Shown: positions 50,672 to 59,991 of the stretch, in pieces
How the letters are laid out: every line of letters begins with the position of its first letter
How positions within the stretch are numbered: the first letter of the stretch is position 1
Source of the DNA: CAWCDJ01 sp963836015
Lineage (GTDB): Bacteria > Acidobacteriota > Terriglobia > Bryobacterales > Bryobacteraceae
Direction: 5' to 3'
Assembly: GCA_963836015.1 (NCBI GenBank)
Contig: CAWIIF010000001.1
Coordinates: forward strand, 1-64,000
Length of the DNA stretch: 64,000 bases
The notes under the pieces: generated by a model
What the model was told of the DNA's origin: nothing
What the model saw: only the letters and a program-made list of their open reading frames with translations
Database searches by the model: none
Translations under genes and position numbers: made by a program

Positions 50672-52912
50672 CTACACCGCTTCGGCCGCTTGGCCTGGCT
50701 GGTTCTTCCGCCCCGTTTCGACGATCCAGTTGCGGAACATCGCGGTGTAGGCGCGCGCTTCCGGATCGGAGCGCAACTGCTCCACGGTAAACCGCATCTT
50801 GCGGCCCCAGTTCGGATACTGCCAGGTTGTGCCCGGCAGGTTCTGCTGGGCCATCTCCTTGGTAAGGTCCTCCTGGTTGATCGCCAGAAGCTGGCAGGGC
50901 GTTCGCGCCAGAAATCCGACGATGGCGTTGTGCAGCTCTCCGGTCAGCTCCGGGTAATCGCGCGCCGCGCGCGGCAGGTGCCCGGGCAGCAACTGCAGGG
51001 AGAACAGCACGTCCAGCATCTTCTGTTTTTCCGCCAGGCGCCCTTCGGATTGCGCGCGGAAGCCCGCGTCGTCCAGGACGCCCGCCGCGCGGCGCGCATC
51101 CAGATCGGCTCCCGTCCAGAATCCGGCCAGCGTCGGCAGATCATGGGTGGTCGAAGAGACCAGCGCCTGCGGCGGGTACTCATCGTAGCGGCGGAATCCG
51201 CCGCTGTCGTTCTTCTCGAAATAGAACAGCCGGTAGCTGAGAATGCCGAAGCGCGCCAGGGTCTCGCGGACCTCGGGCTCGACGGTGCCGAGATCCTCCC
51301 CGACCACCACCACCTGGTTGCGCACGCTTTCGAGCGCCAGGATCCGCACAAAATCCTCATTCACTTCGCGCACGTAGGCGCCCTGGGTCGCATCGCGGTC
51401 GTCCGGAATCCAATAGAGGCGGAACAGCCGCATCACGTGATCGATTCGCAGCGCTCCGCCGTGGCGGCAGTTTTTACGGATCGATTCGGCGAACAGACGG
51501 TAGCCGTCTTCATGGTGACGGTCGGAATCGGGCGGAGGGAAGCCCCAGTCTTGTCCCTTGGGCGCGAAATCGTCGGGCGGCGAGCCCACGCGGCATCCGT
51601 TCACGAAGAACCGCCGGTGCGCCCACAGGTCCGACCCGAAGCGATCGGTGGCCAGCGCCAGGTCGTGGTAGAGCCCGATCGCCATGCGGCGTTCCCGCGC
51701 CCGCTGCTGCGCGCGGCCCAATTGAATATCGATCTGCCACTCGAGGTACTGGTGGAACATCACCGTGCGCCAGTGCTTTTGCCGGAAGGCGCGGGTCTCG
51801 GGGGATTCGGGATCCTGGTAGGGCGCGGGCCACTGGGTCCACATCCACACATTCGGGTCGGCGCGGTGCAGCCACTCGTCGAGCGCGCAATAGGTGGCGA
51901 ACTTTTCGAGCAGATCGCCCTCGCGCTCCAGGAAGGCCCGGAATTCGTGGGCACGCGGGGTGTCCCGGCGAAACTCCCGCAGGAACTGAACGAACGCCAG
52001 CTTCAGGATGCGCTGCTTGAGGGCCGCCACCCGCTCGTACTCCACGAACGGCGCCTCGCGCAGCTGCCGGATCTCGGACTGAACCCCGGGCGATTTCCGA
52101 AGGCATTGCGCCCGCCGGCTTTGCGCGAAGTCCTCCATCGCCTCTACGTCGAGATACAGATAATTCTGGTAGAAGGTGCAGTTCGGCAGGTAGGGGCTGG
52201 TGTTGAACGGCCGGCGGTTGTGGATGGCGTGCAGCGGATTGAGTCCGATGAAGCTGACTTCCAGGTCGTTGACCGCCCAGTCGAAGATGGCGTCGAGATC
52301 GCTAAAGTCGCCGCAGCCCCAGTTGCGGGCGGAGCGCACGCCGTACAGGCTGATGGCGACCCCGGCCGCGCGTCCTCCACGGCTGAAGTGGGGCGGCGCC
52401 CAGGCCCGGTCGGGTGTCACAATGTAGCGGGTGGAAGCGCTCCGGTCTCCGACCTTCACCGTGATTTCGTGATAGCCGAGCGGCAGCCCAGCCGGAACCC
52501 GCACCTGCTTGCGCACCCACGACTGTCCGTCGATGGCCTCGGAAGCGGTTTGCGGCAGGTCGCGGAGATTCACTTCCGACTCGGCGACCCTCCCCTGCTC
52601 CTCGCGGATGGTGATGCGGGCCGCGGCTCCGGCCGATTCCGCGGGCACGTTCAGCGTCAGGTCGATCTCGCCGGCCTGCCGTGCCACGATGCAGGGGGGC
52701 AGCAACCGCTCCCACGCGCGCCGCGAAAGCGCCGCCATCGACCGTTCGAGCGCCTCCGCATTGGCGGCATCGATTCCCTTGGCCCGCAGGATCACCTGCT
52801 TGGCCTCCGTGCTGGTGGCGTGGTAGCGCCCCCATATATCCCAATAGCCCGGCCCGATTCCATGAGAGGAGGCGGCTCGATCCAGCATTTGCTCGAAGGT
52901 TTCGGAAGGCAT
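50672..52912 (-). CDS. malQ: 4-alpha-glucanotransferase
   Basis: 746 residues from an ATG at 52912 (MPSETFEQML). It is the long MalQ type with N-terminal beta domains (about 60-180) before the GH77 barrel. Catalytic residues: Asp in GALRIDHVMRLFRLYW, Glu in VVVVGEDLGTVEPE, Asp in STTHDLPTLAGFW. It disproportionates maltooligosaccharides in glycogen or maltose metabolism. It converges with the phosphatase gene and is divergent from nuoB with a 62-nt gap. No ribosome site precedes the ATG. Confidence 0.92.
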   Translation of the reverse strand: MPSETFEQMLDRAASSHGIGPGYWDIWGRYHATSTEAKQVILRAKGIDAANAEALERSMAALSRRAWERLLPPCIVARQAGEIDLTLNVPAESAGAAARITIREEQGRVAESEVNLRDLPQTASEAIDGQSWVRKQVRVPAGLPLGYHEITVKVGDRSASTRYIVTPDRAWAPPHFSRGGRAAGVAISLYGVRSARNWGCGDFSDLDAIFDWAVNDLEVSFIGLNPLHAIHNRRPFNTSPYLPNCTFYQNYLYLDVEAMEDFAQSRRAQCLRKSPGVQSEIRQLREAPFVEYERVAALKQRILKLAFVQFLREFRRDTPRAHEFRAFLEREGDLLEKFATYCALDEWLHRADPNVWMWTQWPAPYQDPESPETRAFRQKHWRTVMFHQYLEWQIDIQLGRAQQRARERRMAIGLYHDLALATDRFGSDLWAHRRFFVNGCRVGSPPDDFAPKGQDWGFPPPDSDRHHEDGYRLFAESIRKNCRHGGALRIDHVMRLFRLYWIPDDRDATQGAYVREVNEDFVRILALESVRNQVVVVGEDLGTVEPEVRETLARFGILSYRLFYFEKNDSGGFRRYDEYPPQALVSSTTHDLPTLAGFWTGADLDARRAAGVLDDAGFRAQSEGRLAEKQKMLDVLFSLQLLPGHLPRAARDYPELTGELHNAIVGFLARTPCQLLAINQEDLTKEMAQQNLPGTTWQYPNWGRKMRFTVEQLRSDPEARAYTAMFRNWIVETGRKNQPGQAAEAV

Positions 52913-52974
52913 GGAGAAAAAAGGAAGTAACTTAGATTCTACAGGACCGCCGCCGGTCATGCGAAAATGAGGGT

Positions 52975-53529
52975 ATGGATAAACCCCTTGCCAGCGGACC
53001 CCTGGAGTTATTTCAACGCCTCGATGAGTATTCAATTACCAACCCGGCGTCCGCTGCTTCCGAAGGGATCGTACTCACCACGCTCGACAAGGCTGTAAAC
53101 TGGGCACGCAAGAACTCGATCTGGCCCATGACGTTCGGCCTGGCCTGCTGCGCGATCGAAATGATGTCGATGAGCGCGTCGCGGTTCGATATCGCGCGCT
53201 TCGGCGCCGAGGTCTTCCGCGGGTCGCCGCGGCAATCGGACCTGATGATCATCGCCGGCCGGGTATCGAACAAGATGGCCCCGGTGATCCGTCATCTGTA
53301 CCAGCAGATGCCGGAGCCGAAGTGGGCCATCTCGATGGGCGCCTGCGCCACCTCTACCGGCGTGTTCAACAACTATGCGCTGATACCCGTGAACCAGGTT
53401 ATCCCCATCGACGTGTTCGTGCCGGGATGCCCGCCGCGGCCGGAGCAATTGATCTACGCCCTGATGCTCCTCCAGCAGAAGATACAGGACCAGAGCGGCA
53501 CCGTGAAGCAGGTTCTGAACCTCGCATGA
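52975..53529 (+). CDS. nuoB: NADH-quinone oxidoreductase subunit B (isolated gene)
   Basis: 184 residues. All ligands for the N2 [4Fe-4S] cluster are present: the adjacent Cys pair in TFGLACCAIEMMS, GACATSTGVF and VFVPGCPPRPEQL. It is full-length complex I subunit B by size. None of the other nuo genes is in the window; on most chromosomes nuoB follows nuoA. It may be an extra copy. It is followed by an overlapping small gene. Confidence 0.92.
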   Translation: MDKPLASGPLELFQRLDEYSITNPASAASEGIVLTTLDKAVNWARKNSIWPMTFGLACCAIEMMSMSASRFDIARFGAEVFRGSPRQSDLMIIAGRVSNKMAPVIRHLYQQMPEPKWAISMGACATSTGVFNNYALIPVNQVIPIDVFVPGCPPRPEQLIYALMLLQQKIQDQSGTVKQVLNLA

Positions 53530-53783
53530 ATTGGAACGACGCCGCGGAAGATTTCCTGAACCTGGTGCTGGCCCAGACCCCCCGCCCGGTGCGCGAGGAC
53601 ACAGAGGCGCAGTTGCGCGGCGCCGCGGAAGCGATGGCCGAAGAAGATGGAAAGAACCGCGTGGGCGTGGAGACCGTGATCGCCGCGTGGGTGCGCAGCA
53701 CGCCCGAGACCCTGCGCGCCGATCTGCCCCGCCAGATGGAGCGATTCGGACTCGACCCGGAAGAGTACCGGCACCTGCTGTAA
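53526..53783 (+). CDS. Small PCP-reductase-like protein coupled to nuoB
   Basis: 85 residues starting inside the nuoB stop (ATGA). The pattern W..AA...L, then TPRPVRED, then a helix with AAEAMAEEDGKNRVGVETVI resembles the small proto-chlorophyllide reductase C-terminal domain (PCP_red) found as a stand-alone protein in many non-photosynthetic bacteria. The match is from memory and weak at the ends. Tight coupling to nuoB suggests a role with that subunit, for example in cluster insertion or stability. Confidence 0.5.
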   Translation: MNWNDAAEDFLNLVLAQTPRPVREDTEAQLRGAAEAMAEEDGKNRVGVETVIAAWVRSTPETLRADLPRQMERFGLDPEEYRHLL

Positions 53784-53794
53784 GCTTGGTGGCG

Positions 53795-53804
53795 CCTGCC
53801 CCAC
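53795..53804. repeat. Half copy of the palindromic repeat
   Basis: CCTGCCCCAC (GTGGGGCAGG on the minus strand) matches the outer end of the doublets at 19071 and 35555. It follows the stop codon of the ABC ATPase gene directly, again at a gene end. Only about ten bases are shared, so chance cannot be excluded. Confidence 0.35.
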
Positions 53805-54589
53805 TACAGCACGTGGTAATACCCACCGCGCTCCAGCACTTCCACCGGAATCCGAAACAGGCCGCCCAGCGTCTCCGCCCGCAGCACCTGCTCTTTGGGG
53901 CCATCGCAGTACACACGGCCGTCCCGGAACAGCACCACTCGACGCATTTCCGGGATGATGTCCGGCAGGTGATGCGTCACCATGATGATGCCGATCCCGC
54001 CGGCCGCCAGTTTGCGCAGGATCTCGCGGAGCTCGTGCGTGGCGTGCAGGTCCAGGCTGGTGGTCGGCTCATCCAGGACCAGGGCCTGCGGGCCGTGCAC
54101 CAGCGCCCGCGCGATCAGGATCCGCCGGGCCTCCCCGGAGGACAACTCGTTGGTGTTCCTTTCGGCAAGGTGCGCGATCTCGAGCACCTCCATCACCTCG
54201 CGCGCTTTGCGCTCCATCTCGGGCTGCACGTCGTGGTTGGGCCAGATTCCCACGCTGCCGAAGAATCCGGAAAGCACGATCTCGTACCCGGAATAGTCGC
54301 GCGTGCACATCTGCATCCAGTCGTTCGAGACGATGCCGAGGTGGTTGCGCAGGTCGAACAACCGCCAGCGGTCGCGGCCCAGGATGCGTAGCGACCACGA
54401 TTCGGATTTCAACCGCGGATACAGGTCGCGCGAGATCATCTTGATCAATGTGGATTTGCCGGATCCATTAGGACCCAGCACCGCCACGTGCTCACCCTGC
54501 GCGATGGAAAGCGTGACGCCGTCCAGCACCACGCGCTCGCCGCGCTGCACAGTCACGTTCTGAAATTCGATCAAAGGGACGTCTGGCAT
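53804..54589 (-). CDS. ABC transporter ATP-binding protein
   Basis: 261 residues from an ATG at 54589. Walker A VLGPNGSGKSTLIKMISRDL, signature NELSSGEARRILIARALV, Walker B ALVLDEPTTSLD and the switch His in IIMVTHHLPDI. The helical region with MQMCTRDYSGYEIVLSGFFG resembles ModF/molybdate-type ATPases. It lies 21 nt after tolC on the same strand, but no permease or periplasmic adaptor is adjacent. Substrate unknown. Confidence 0.85.
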   Translation of the reverse strand: MPDVPLIEFQNVTVQRGERVVLDGVTLSIAQGEHVAVLGPNGSGKSTLIKMISRDLYPRLKSESWSLRILGRDRWRLFDLRNHLGIVSNDWMQMCTRDYSGYEIVLSGFFGSVGIWPNHDVQPEMERKAREVMEVLEIAHLAERNTNELSSGEARRILIARALVHGPQALVLDEPTTSLDLHATHELREILRKLAAGGIGIIMVTHHLPDIIPEMRRVVLFRDGRVYCDGPKEQVLRAETLGGLFRIPVEVLERGGYYHVL

Positions 54590-54610
54590 CAAGCCTTCAG
54601 TGTAATCGCC

Positions 54611-56140
54611 TCACTGCTGCGCCAGAAACTGCCGGATGTCGGGGCCGGCCTGCCCCATGGCCCGCGCCAGCGTGGCCTTGGCCAGGTTGTGCGCGTACAA
54701 GCTCGAAATGTAGTCCTGCTCGGCCGCCGCCACGGTCTCCTGGGCCTGCACCACTTCGAGAGTATCGGTCACACCCGCGGCGAACCGGTCCTGCGCGTAT
54801 CCCAGCGTCTCGGCCGCCAGCTTGCGATTGCTCTCAGCCAGCGCTACCTGGTCGGCGGCGGTGGTCAGGTCCAGAAAGGCCGTGCGGATATCGGCATCGA
54901 TTTTTCCGCGCAGGTCCTGGTACTCGGCCTGCCGCTGAGCAAGCGCCGCATCTGCCTGTTCGATATCGCCCCGGATACGGCCCCCTTCGAAGATCGGAAC
55001 TCGCACAGCGGCGGTAACGGCAAACGTGCCGTGCGAATTGGCGGGAGAGGGGCCGATCACCCCGTAATCCGCTCCGAAATCGACGCGCGGCAGCCGCTCG
55101 GCATCGGCCGCCCGCAGGGCGAACTGCGCCGCGCGCACTTGCGCATCCGCGGCTTTGAGATCGGACCGGCTCGCATACGCGCGGCTGAGCGCCTGGTCGA
55201 GGGTGAGCGCCTTGAGGGGAACGTAGGGAAGGTTATCCGAGAGCGTGTAGCCCTGAGCAGCGGGCAGCCCGATGAGGCGGGCGAAGTAGATCTTCAGCTT
55301 GGCGAGATTATTCTCGAGCGAAGTGAGCCGCTGCTGCTGGGTTTGCAGCTCCACCTGGCTGCGCGTGAAGTCGATGCGAGGTACCACGCCGGCCGCGAGG
55401 CGGTCCTGCGCCTGGCGGAAGCTCGCCTGCGCGGTGGCGACCTGGGCGCGCGTGGCATCCACCCGCGCAACCGCGGCGATCACCTCCAGGTAACCGCCGG
55501 CCACCGCCAGCGTCACCAGGTCGCGTGTGTCCACCGCAGAAAGCTGCGTCGCCCGCAACTGCTCCGACGAGGAGCGATAGTTCCGCAGGTTCGTGAGGTT
55601 GAAGACGCTCTGGCTCACGCCGGCCCGAAGGTCGAAGTAGTGGAACGGGCCGACCACCGTGGGGATTCCGGGGAAGTTGCCCCCGAATCCCAGGGCCGCC
55701 AGGTTGGTCTGCTGCTCCACGGCGAGCAGGTCGGCCGAAAGGTGGGGCAGCAACTCGGACCGCTCTACCCGCTGATAGCCGCGCGTCTGGCGGACGCTAT
55801 TCCGGTTGCTCACGGCGCCTAAGTTGTACTCGAGGCCGCGCCGCACCGCGTCATCGAGCGACAGGCTCAGCGCAGGGCCCGCGGCGGCCGCCGAGGGAAT
55901 GCTGCCCTGGTACGCGCCTTGTACCTGCACGGTGCTGGTGATGGTGTTCACACTCTGGAGGCCGCCGGGCAGGGGGTTCTGCACCGTCTGCACTCCGCCC
56001 GGCTGGCCGGTCCGGCCGGATAGCGGCAATTGCACCGCGCGCGTCCCGGGCGGTCCCGATTCCGGCGGCACCGTCTGGCCGAATCCTCCGGCCGATCCTC
56101 CCATCCAAAGCAAGGCAATTGCGCAAACCAGTCTCCGCAT
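54611..56140 (-). CDS. TolC-family outer-membrane efflux protein
   Basis: 509 residues from an ATG at 56140 with GGAGG four nt upstream; an earlier in-frame start lacks this. Signal peptide about 1-20 (LVCAIALLWMGGSAGGFGQ). A Pro/Gly-rich N-terminal region is followed by two TolC halves of helices and strands (SLDDAVRRGLEYNLGAVSNR; ALTLDQALSRAYASRSDLKA). TolC trimers form the outer-membrane tunnel of efflux or type I secretion. No periplasmic adaptor is present; the next gene is an ABC ATPase. Confidence 0.88.
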   Translation of the reverse strand: MRRLVCAIALLWMGGSAGGFGQTVPPESGPPGTRAVQLPLSGRTGQPGGVQTVQNPLPGGLQSVNTITSTVQVQGAYQGSIPSAAAAGPALSLSLDDAVRRGLEYNLGAVSNRNSVRQTRGYQRVERSELLPHLSADLLAVEQQTNLAALGFGGNFPGIPTVVGPFHYFDLRAGVSQSVFNLTNLRNYRSSSEQLRATQLSAVDTRDLVTLAVAGGYLEVIAAVARVDATRAQVATAQASFRQAQDRLAAGVVPRIDFTRSQVELQTQQQRLTSLENNLAKLKIYFARLIGLPAAQGYTLSDNLPYVPLKALTLDQALSRAYASRSDLKAADAQVRAAQFALRAADAERLPRVDFGADYGVIGPSPANSHGTFAVTAAVRVPIFEGGRIRGDIEQADAALAQRQAEYQDLRGKIDADIRTAFLDLTTAADQVALAESNRKLAAETLGYAQDRFAAGVTDTLEVVQAQETVAAAEQDYISSLYAHNLAKATLARAMGQAGPDIRQFLAQQ

Positions 56141-56263
56141 CGATCCTCCGTATGAATTCGGTTCGCCCTGCAAGGGCTACTCCCAACTTACTGAACGCGC
56201 GCGAACTCGCGCATCGCGCGATGTGCGTGAAGGCACCCATTAATTCCTGATATAACGGGACCA

Positions 56264-57859
56264 ATGAATAATCTTCGACGGCAGTTTCTCCAGCACGCCG
56301 GCGCAGGGCTGACCGGGGTTGCGCTCGCCCAGGCGGCGCCCCAGGCCTCGCGTCCCGCGACACCCGGACCGACGGCGGTTATGTGGGACGTGAAGGCATC
56401 GGGCGCGGCGGGCGACGGCAAGACTGTCGACACCGCGGCCATCAACCGTGCGATCGAAGCCGCTGCGGCGGCGGGCGGCGGAACCGTCTGGTTCCCGGCC
56501 GGCAACTATCTCAGTTACTCCATTCATCTCAAGAGCGACGTCGCCCTATACCTCGATCAGGGTGCCACCATCATCGCGGCCGATTCCCCGGCGCCGGGCG
56601 CTGCCGGCGGCGCGTACGATGCCGCCGAGCCGAACGAATGGAGCCAGTATCAGGATTTCGGCCACAGCCACTGGCACAACAGCTTGATTTGGGGCGAGGG
56701 GCTGAAGAACATATCGATCCTGGGTCCCGGACTGATCTGGGGCAGGGGCCTGAGCCGGGGCGCTCGCGGCGGCCCGCGCGCGGAAGACCCCGGGGTAGGC
56801 AATAAATCGATCAGCCTGAAGAACTGCCACAACGTGCTGCTGCGCGATTTCTCCATCCTGCACGGCGGCCACTTCGGCATCCTGGCTACCGGCGTCGACA
56901 ACCTCACGGCGGACAACCTGAAGATCGACACCAACCGCGACGGCATCGACGTGGATTGCTGCCGCAACGTGCGCATCTCCAACCTCTACGTAAACTCTCC
57001 GTGGGACGACGGCATCTGCCTCAAGAGCTCCTACGGGCTGGGTTCGGCCAAGCCCACCGAATTCGTCACCATTACCAACTGCTACGTGAGCGGATGCTGG
57101 GAGGAGGGCACGCTGCTCGACGGCACCTACAAGCGCTTCGGGCCGGAAGTCCGCGTGCCGCATACGGGCCGCATCAAGTTCGGCACGGAATCGAACGGCG
57201 GATACCGCAACATCACCATTTCGAACTGCGTGTTCGAAGGCTGCCAGGGCCTGGCGCTCGAATCGGTGGACGGCGCGCTGCTTGAAGATGTCACGGTCAC
57301 CAACATCTCGATGAGGGACATCGTCAGCGCCCCGATCTTCCTGCGGCTGGGCAGCCGTATGCGCGCGCCGCAGGGGACCCCGGTAGGCACCTTGAAGCGG
57401 GTGATCATCGACAATATCGTCTGTTCGAACTCGGTGTCGCGCCTCGGCTCGATCATCAGCGGCATTCCGGGACACCCCATCGAGAACGTCAAGATCAGCA
57501 ATATCCAGATTCAGCACCAGGGCGGCGGCACGAAGGAGAGCGCCGCGATTCAGCCGCCGGAGGATGAGGCGAAGTACCCCGAGCCGGGCATGTTCGGCCC
57601 CATGCCGTCGCACGGCTTCTACATCCGCCACGTGGACGGCATCGAGTTGAGTAACATCGAGATCCTGCCGGCCAAGGACGACCTGCGGCCGGCCTTCGTC
57701 CTCGACAATGTCCACGGGGCCGAGTTCTTCCGCGTCAAAACGCCGCGCGGCGCCGGCGCCCCGCTGTTTGAGCTGCACAATGTCACGGATTTTTCCGTTC
57801 ACTTCTGCCAGTCCGTGCCCGACACGACGTTGGACCGCGTCGAGAGCCAGGCGATCTGA
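56264..57859 (+). CDS. Glycoside hydrolase family 28 (polygalacturonase-like)
   Basis: 531 residues. Tat-type signal RRQFLQHAGAGLTGVALAQA at the N-terminus. The body is a right-handed beta-helix of the GH28 type: TAAINRAIEAAAAAGGGTVW, DTNRDGIDVDCCRNVRIS and SPWDDGICLKSS carry the catalytic aspartates (residues about 225-250), and GRIKFGTESNGGYRN carries the Arg-x-Lys. It hydrolyses pectin or other uronic-acid chains in the periplasm or outside. It converges with a large esterase gene (28 nt between stops), suggesting a small plant-polymer locus. Confidence 0.9.
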   Translation: MNNLRRQFLQHAGAGLTGVALAQAAPQASRPATPGPTAVMWDVKASGAAGDGKTVDTAAINRAIEAAAAAGGGTVWFPAGNYLSYSIHLKSDVALYLDQGATIIAADSPAPGAAGGAYDAAEPNEWSQYQDFGHSHWHNSLIWGEGLKNISILGPGLIWGRGLSRGARGGPRAEDPGVGNKSISLKNCHNVLLRDFSILHGGHFGILATGVDNLTADNLKIDTNRDGIDVDCCRNVRISNLYVNSPWDDGICLKSSYGLGSAKPTEFVTITNCYVSGCWEEGTLLDGTYKRFGPEVRVPHTGRIKFGTESNGGYRNITISNCVFEGCQGLALESVDGALLEDVTVTNISMRDIVSAPIFLRLGSRMRAPQGTPVGTLKRVIIDNIVCSNSVSRLGSIISGIPGHPIENVKISNIQIQHQGGGTKESAAIQPPEDEAKYPEPGMFGPMPSHGFYIRHVDGIELSNIEILPAKDDLRPAFVLDNVHGAEFFRVKTPRGAGAPLFELHNVTDFSVHFCQSVPDTTLDRVESQAI

Positions 57860-57887
57860 CCCGCGGAGCGCGCTGCGAGCAGAGACC

Positions 57888-59954
57888 TCAGAATGCGGAG
57901 AGCGCAGGCAGGTCCCAGGCCGGCTTCTCGCGGTAATTCTCGTACGGAATCTGCGCACGCGGCACCGGATCTCCCGAAGCATCCACGGCGCCCGCTACGG
58001 TGACGGGACGAGGCGCCAGGGAGCGTGCGATCTGCGGCAGGTCGGTTGCCTGCAGCACGCCGGGGACGAAGTCGGCGAACGGGTGAGAGTACGATTCGCC
58101 CGCCAGAAGCGCACGCCACGAAACCAGATGCCCGGCGAGGTACAGCCTGGCGATGCGCGGTTCGAGCGCCGCTGCGCACAGGGCGGGCACGGTCATCTTG
58201 TCGCGCGCCGCCACCGTCACGAGCGCCCGTGGATACTCCGCGGCCAGCGCCTGGGCCACGCGCAGGATATCGGTGGTGCGCTGCCCGAGGAGGTTCCGCC
58301 CCAGAATCAGGGACGCCCAGGCGTAGTTCTCTTCCTTGTGGTGCTGCTGCACGTATCCGGCCGCGCCCGGACCGTATTGCGGATCGAGATCGCCTACGCC
58401 GCGCACATCCGCCGCACAAACGGCGATCCCGGCGGCGGCGATCTGTGCGTAGAGATCGTCCTCGTGCCACCTCAAGTTGCGGCCGCTCGGCTCGATCGCC
58501 AGCAGAAGACGCGTCCACGGCCGTCTGGGCAAGAACAGCCAGGCCGGCGCCCACACATTCGCGGCGGTGTTCACCTCGACTGCCTCGACGTCGCAATCCG
58601 CGTAGCGCGTACGGCCGCGGACTTCCAGACGCGCGGGAGCGCCCGCCGTCTCCATTTCGAGCAACCTGCGCAGGTCCGGCAGTTGCTCCGGCGTGCGGAT
58701 CGATTCCGCGGCGGTGCGCACCATTTGGTACGGCGTCCGCGCTCCGAAATCGCGCGCGGTGTTGCCTGTGGGGCCGCACCACAGCGTCTGCTCGCTTTCG
58801 GGCGCCGTCGGAGGCTCCTCGGAGATCGTCCGCCCGGTCTGTTTGAGATGGCGCTCGAACCAGTCGTAGACTGCGACCCGCAGGGAATATGAAAGACCGT
58901 GCGGCAGGGGCGTTTCGATGTAGCGCAGCCGGTCTGCGGCGCCCATCACGGTATAAGCCCGCGACAGCTTTTGAAACTCCTCCCGCCCGCTGGTCTCATA
59001 CGAAGGCGAGTAGGTGCCGAAGAAATCGCGGGCGCTGGCCGCGATCAGCAGCGGTTTCGGCGCCATCGGCCAGAGAAGGTCCCAGCGGTCGAACCCGAGC
59101 GGGCCGGAGCCGGGGAAATTCTGCTCGGCATCATCGGTGGAGCCGGGCGGGAGGAACGGATGAGCGGCGAAGTTCTCGGTGTTTCCCGAGCAGACCACGG
59201 CCGCGGCCAGCCGGTCGTCGGCGCTCGCCAGCATCATGGTGAGGGTGCCGCCGCCGGATTGCCCGGTGGCGCCCAGCTTTCGCGGGTCCACCTGCGGATG
59301 CGAGGCCAGCACGTCCAGGCTGCGTATGGCGTCCCACAACTGCATGCCCGTGGCGGTCTCGCCCACCAGTAGCATCTGCCTCCCGGGAACCGTGTGCTCG
59401 TCATCGGCGGAAGGCAGCCGCGTTAGCCAGCCGCCCTTAATGGGGTACGCCGTGCGCTCGCCTTGGCCCATGGGGTCGAAGGCCAGCACGATGTAGCCGA
59501 GCTGCGCGAGCCCCTGGCAGCATCGCTGGTAGTACGTATACCCTTTGCCGTCGTTGCTGTGCCCCATCTGGAACAGGACGCCCGGGTAGGGCGGGCGGCC
59601 CTGCTTCGGAAGGTAGAGATTCGCCGGGACGATGAGGCCGGGGCGCGTCTCGTAGACCAGCTTCTCGACGCGGTAGCCCGTGCGCTCGAACCCGCCCACC
59701 GTGCGCGTGTTCAGGGCGGCCGGCCGCGGCAGCCCGCCGGCGAGTTTCTGGAAGGTAGTGCGCGCCCACGCCTGGTAGCCGCGGATGTCGGCGGGCGTAT
59801 GCAGTGCCGCGATACGCGCGTTGCGCCGGGCGTACGCCGCATCCGCCAGGGAGGTCAGATAATCCGGCAGGCATCGCGCGTACTCGCGGTAGTGAATCTC
59901 CTGGCCCCGCAGGGCCGCAGCCCCCACCAGGCCGAACAGCGTCCGCCGCGTCAT
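57888..59954 (-). CDS. Large alpha/beta hydrolase, acetyl-xylan-esterase-like, Tat-exported
   Basis: 688 residues from an ATG at 59954 (TRRTLFGLVGAAALRGQ, Tat-like); longer in-frame starts run into the phosphofructokinase gene. The nucleophile is in GATGQSGGGTLTMM (Ser233). GVLFQMGHSNDGKGYTY and LAFDPMGQGERTAYP match the family of acetyl-xylan esterases and related hydrolases. A second, degenerate hydrolase-like half follows (about 420-688; LFLPRRPWTRLLLAIEP, VCAADVRGVGDLD) and lacks a clear nucleophile. It probably removes acetyl groups from plant polysaccharides, in line with the adjacent GH28 gene. Confidence 0.75.
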   Translation of the reverse strand: MTRRTLFGLVGAAALRGQEIHYREYARCLPDYLTSLADAAYARRNARIAALHTPADIRGYQAWARTTFQKLAGGLPRPAALNTRTVGGFERTGYRVEKLVYETRPGLIVPANLYLPKQGRPPYPGVLFQMGHSNDGKGYTYYQRCCQGLAQLGYIVLAFDPMGQGERTAYPIKGGWLTRLPSADDEHTVPGRQMLLVGETATGMQLWDAIRSLDVLASHPQVDPRKLGATGQSGGGTLTMMLASADDRLAAAVVCSGNTENFAAHPFLPPGSTDDAEQNFPGSGPLGFDRWDLLWPMAPKPLLIAASARDFFGTYSPSYETSGREEFQKLSRAYTVMGAADRLRYIETPLPHGLSYSLRVAVYDWFERHLKQTGRTISEEPPTAPESEQTLWCGPTGNTARDFGARTPYQMVRTAAESIRTPEQLPDLRRLLEMETAGAPARLEVRGRTRYADCDVEAVEVNTAANVWAPAWLFLPRRPWTRLLLAIEPSGRNLRWHEDDLYAQIAAAGIAVCAADVRGVGDLDPQYGPGAAGYVQQHHKEENYAWASLILGRNLLGQRTTDILRVAQALAAEYPRALVTVAARDKMTVPALCAAALEPRIARLYLAGHLVSWRALLAGESYSHPFADFVPGVLQATDLPQIARSLAPRPVTVAGAVDASGDPVPRAQIPYENYREKPAWDLPALSAF

Positions 59955-59991
59955 GCCTTTGATATTACACGGTATTACCATCAATTCCAGG

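Noticed and set aside
53804..54589. This ABC ATPase as the missing partner of the permease at 19.9 kb
   Set aside because: It lies more than 30 kb away, resembles ModF-type ATPases, has no Wzt features and is next to tolC.
59953..59991. Upstream ATG for phosphofructokinase at 59953
   Set aside because: It overlaps the divergent esterase start and adds residues absent from the family; the ATG at 59992 opens directly on the conserved N-terminus.
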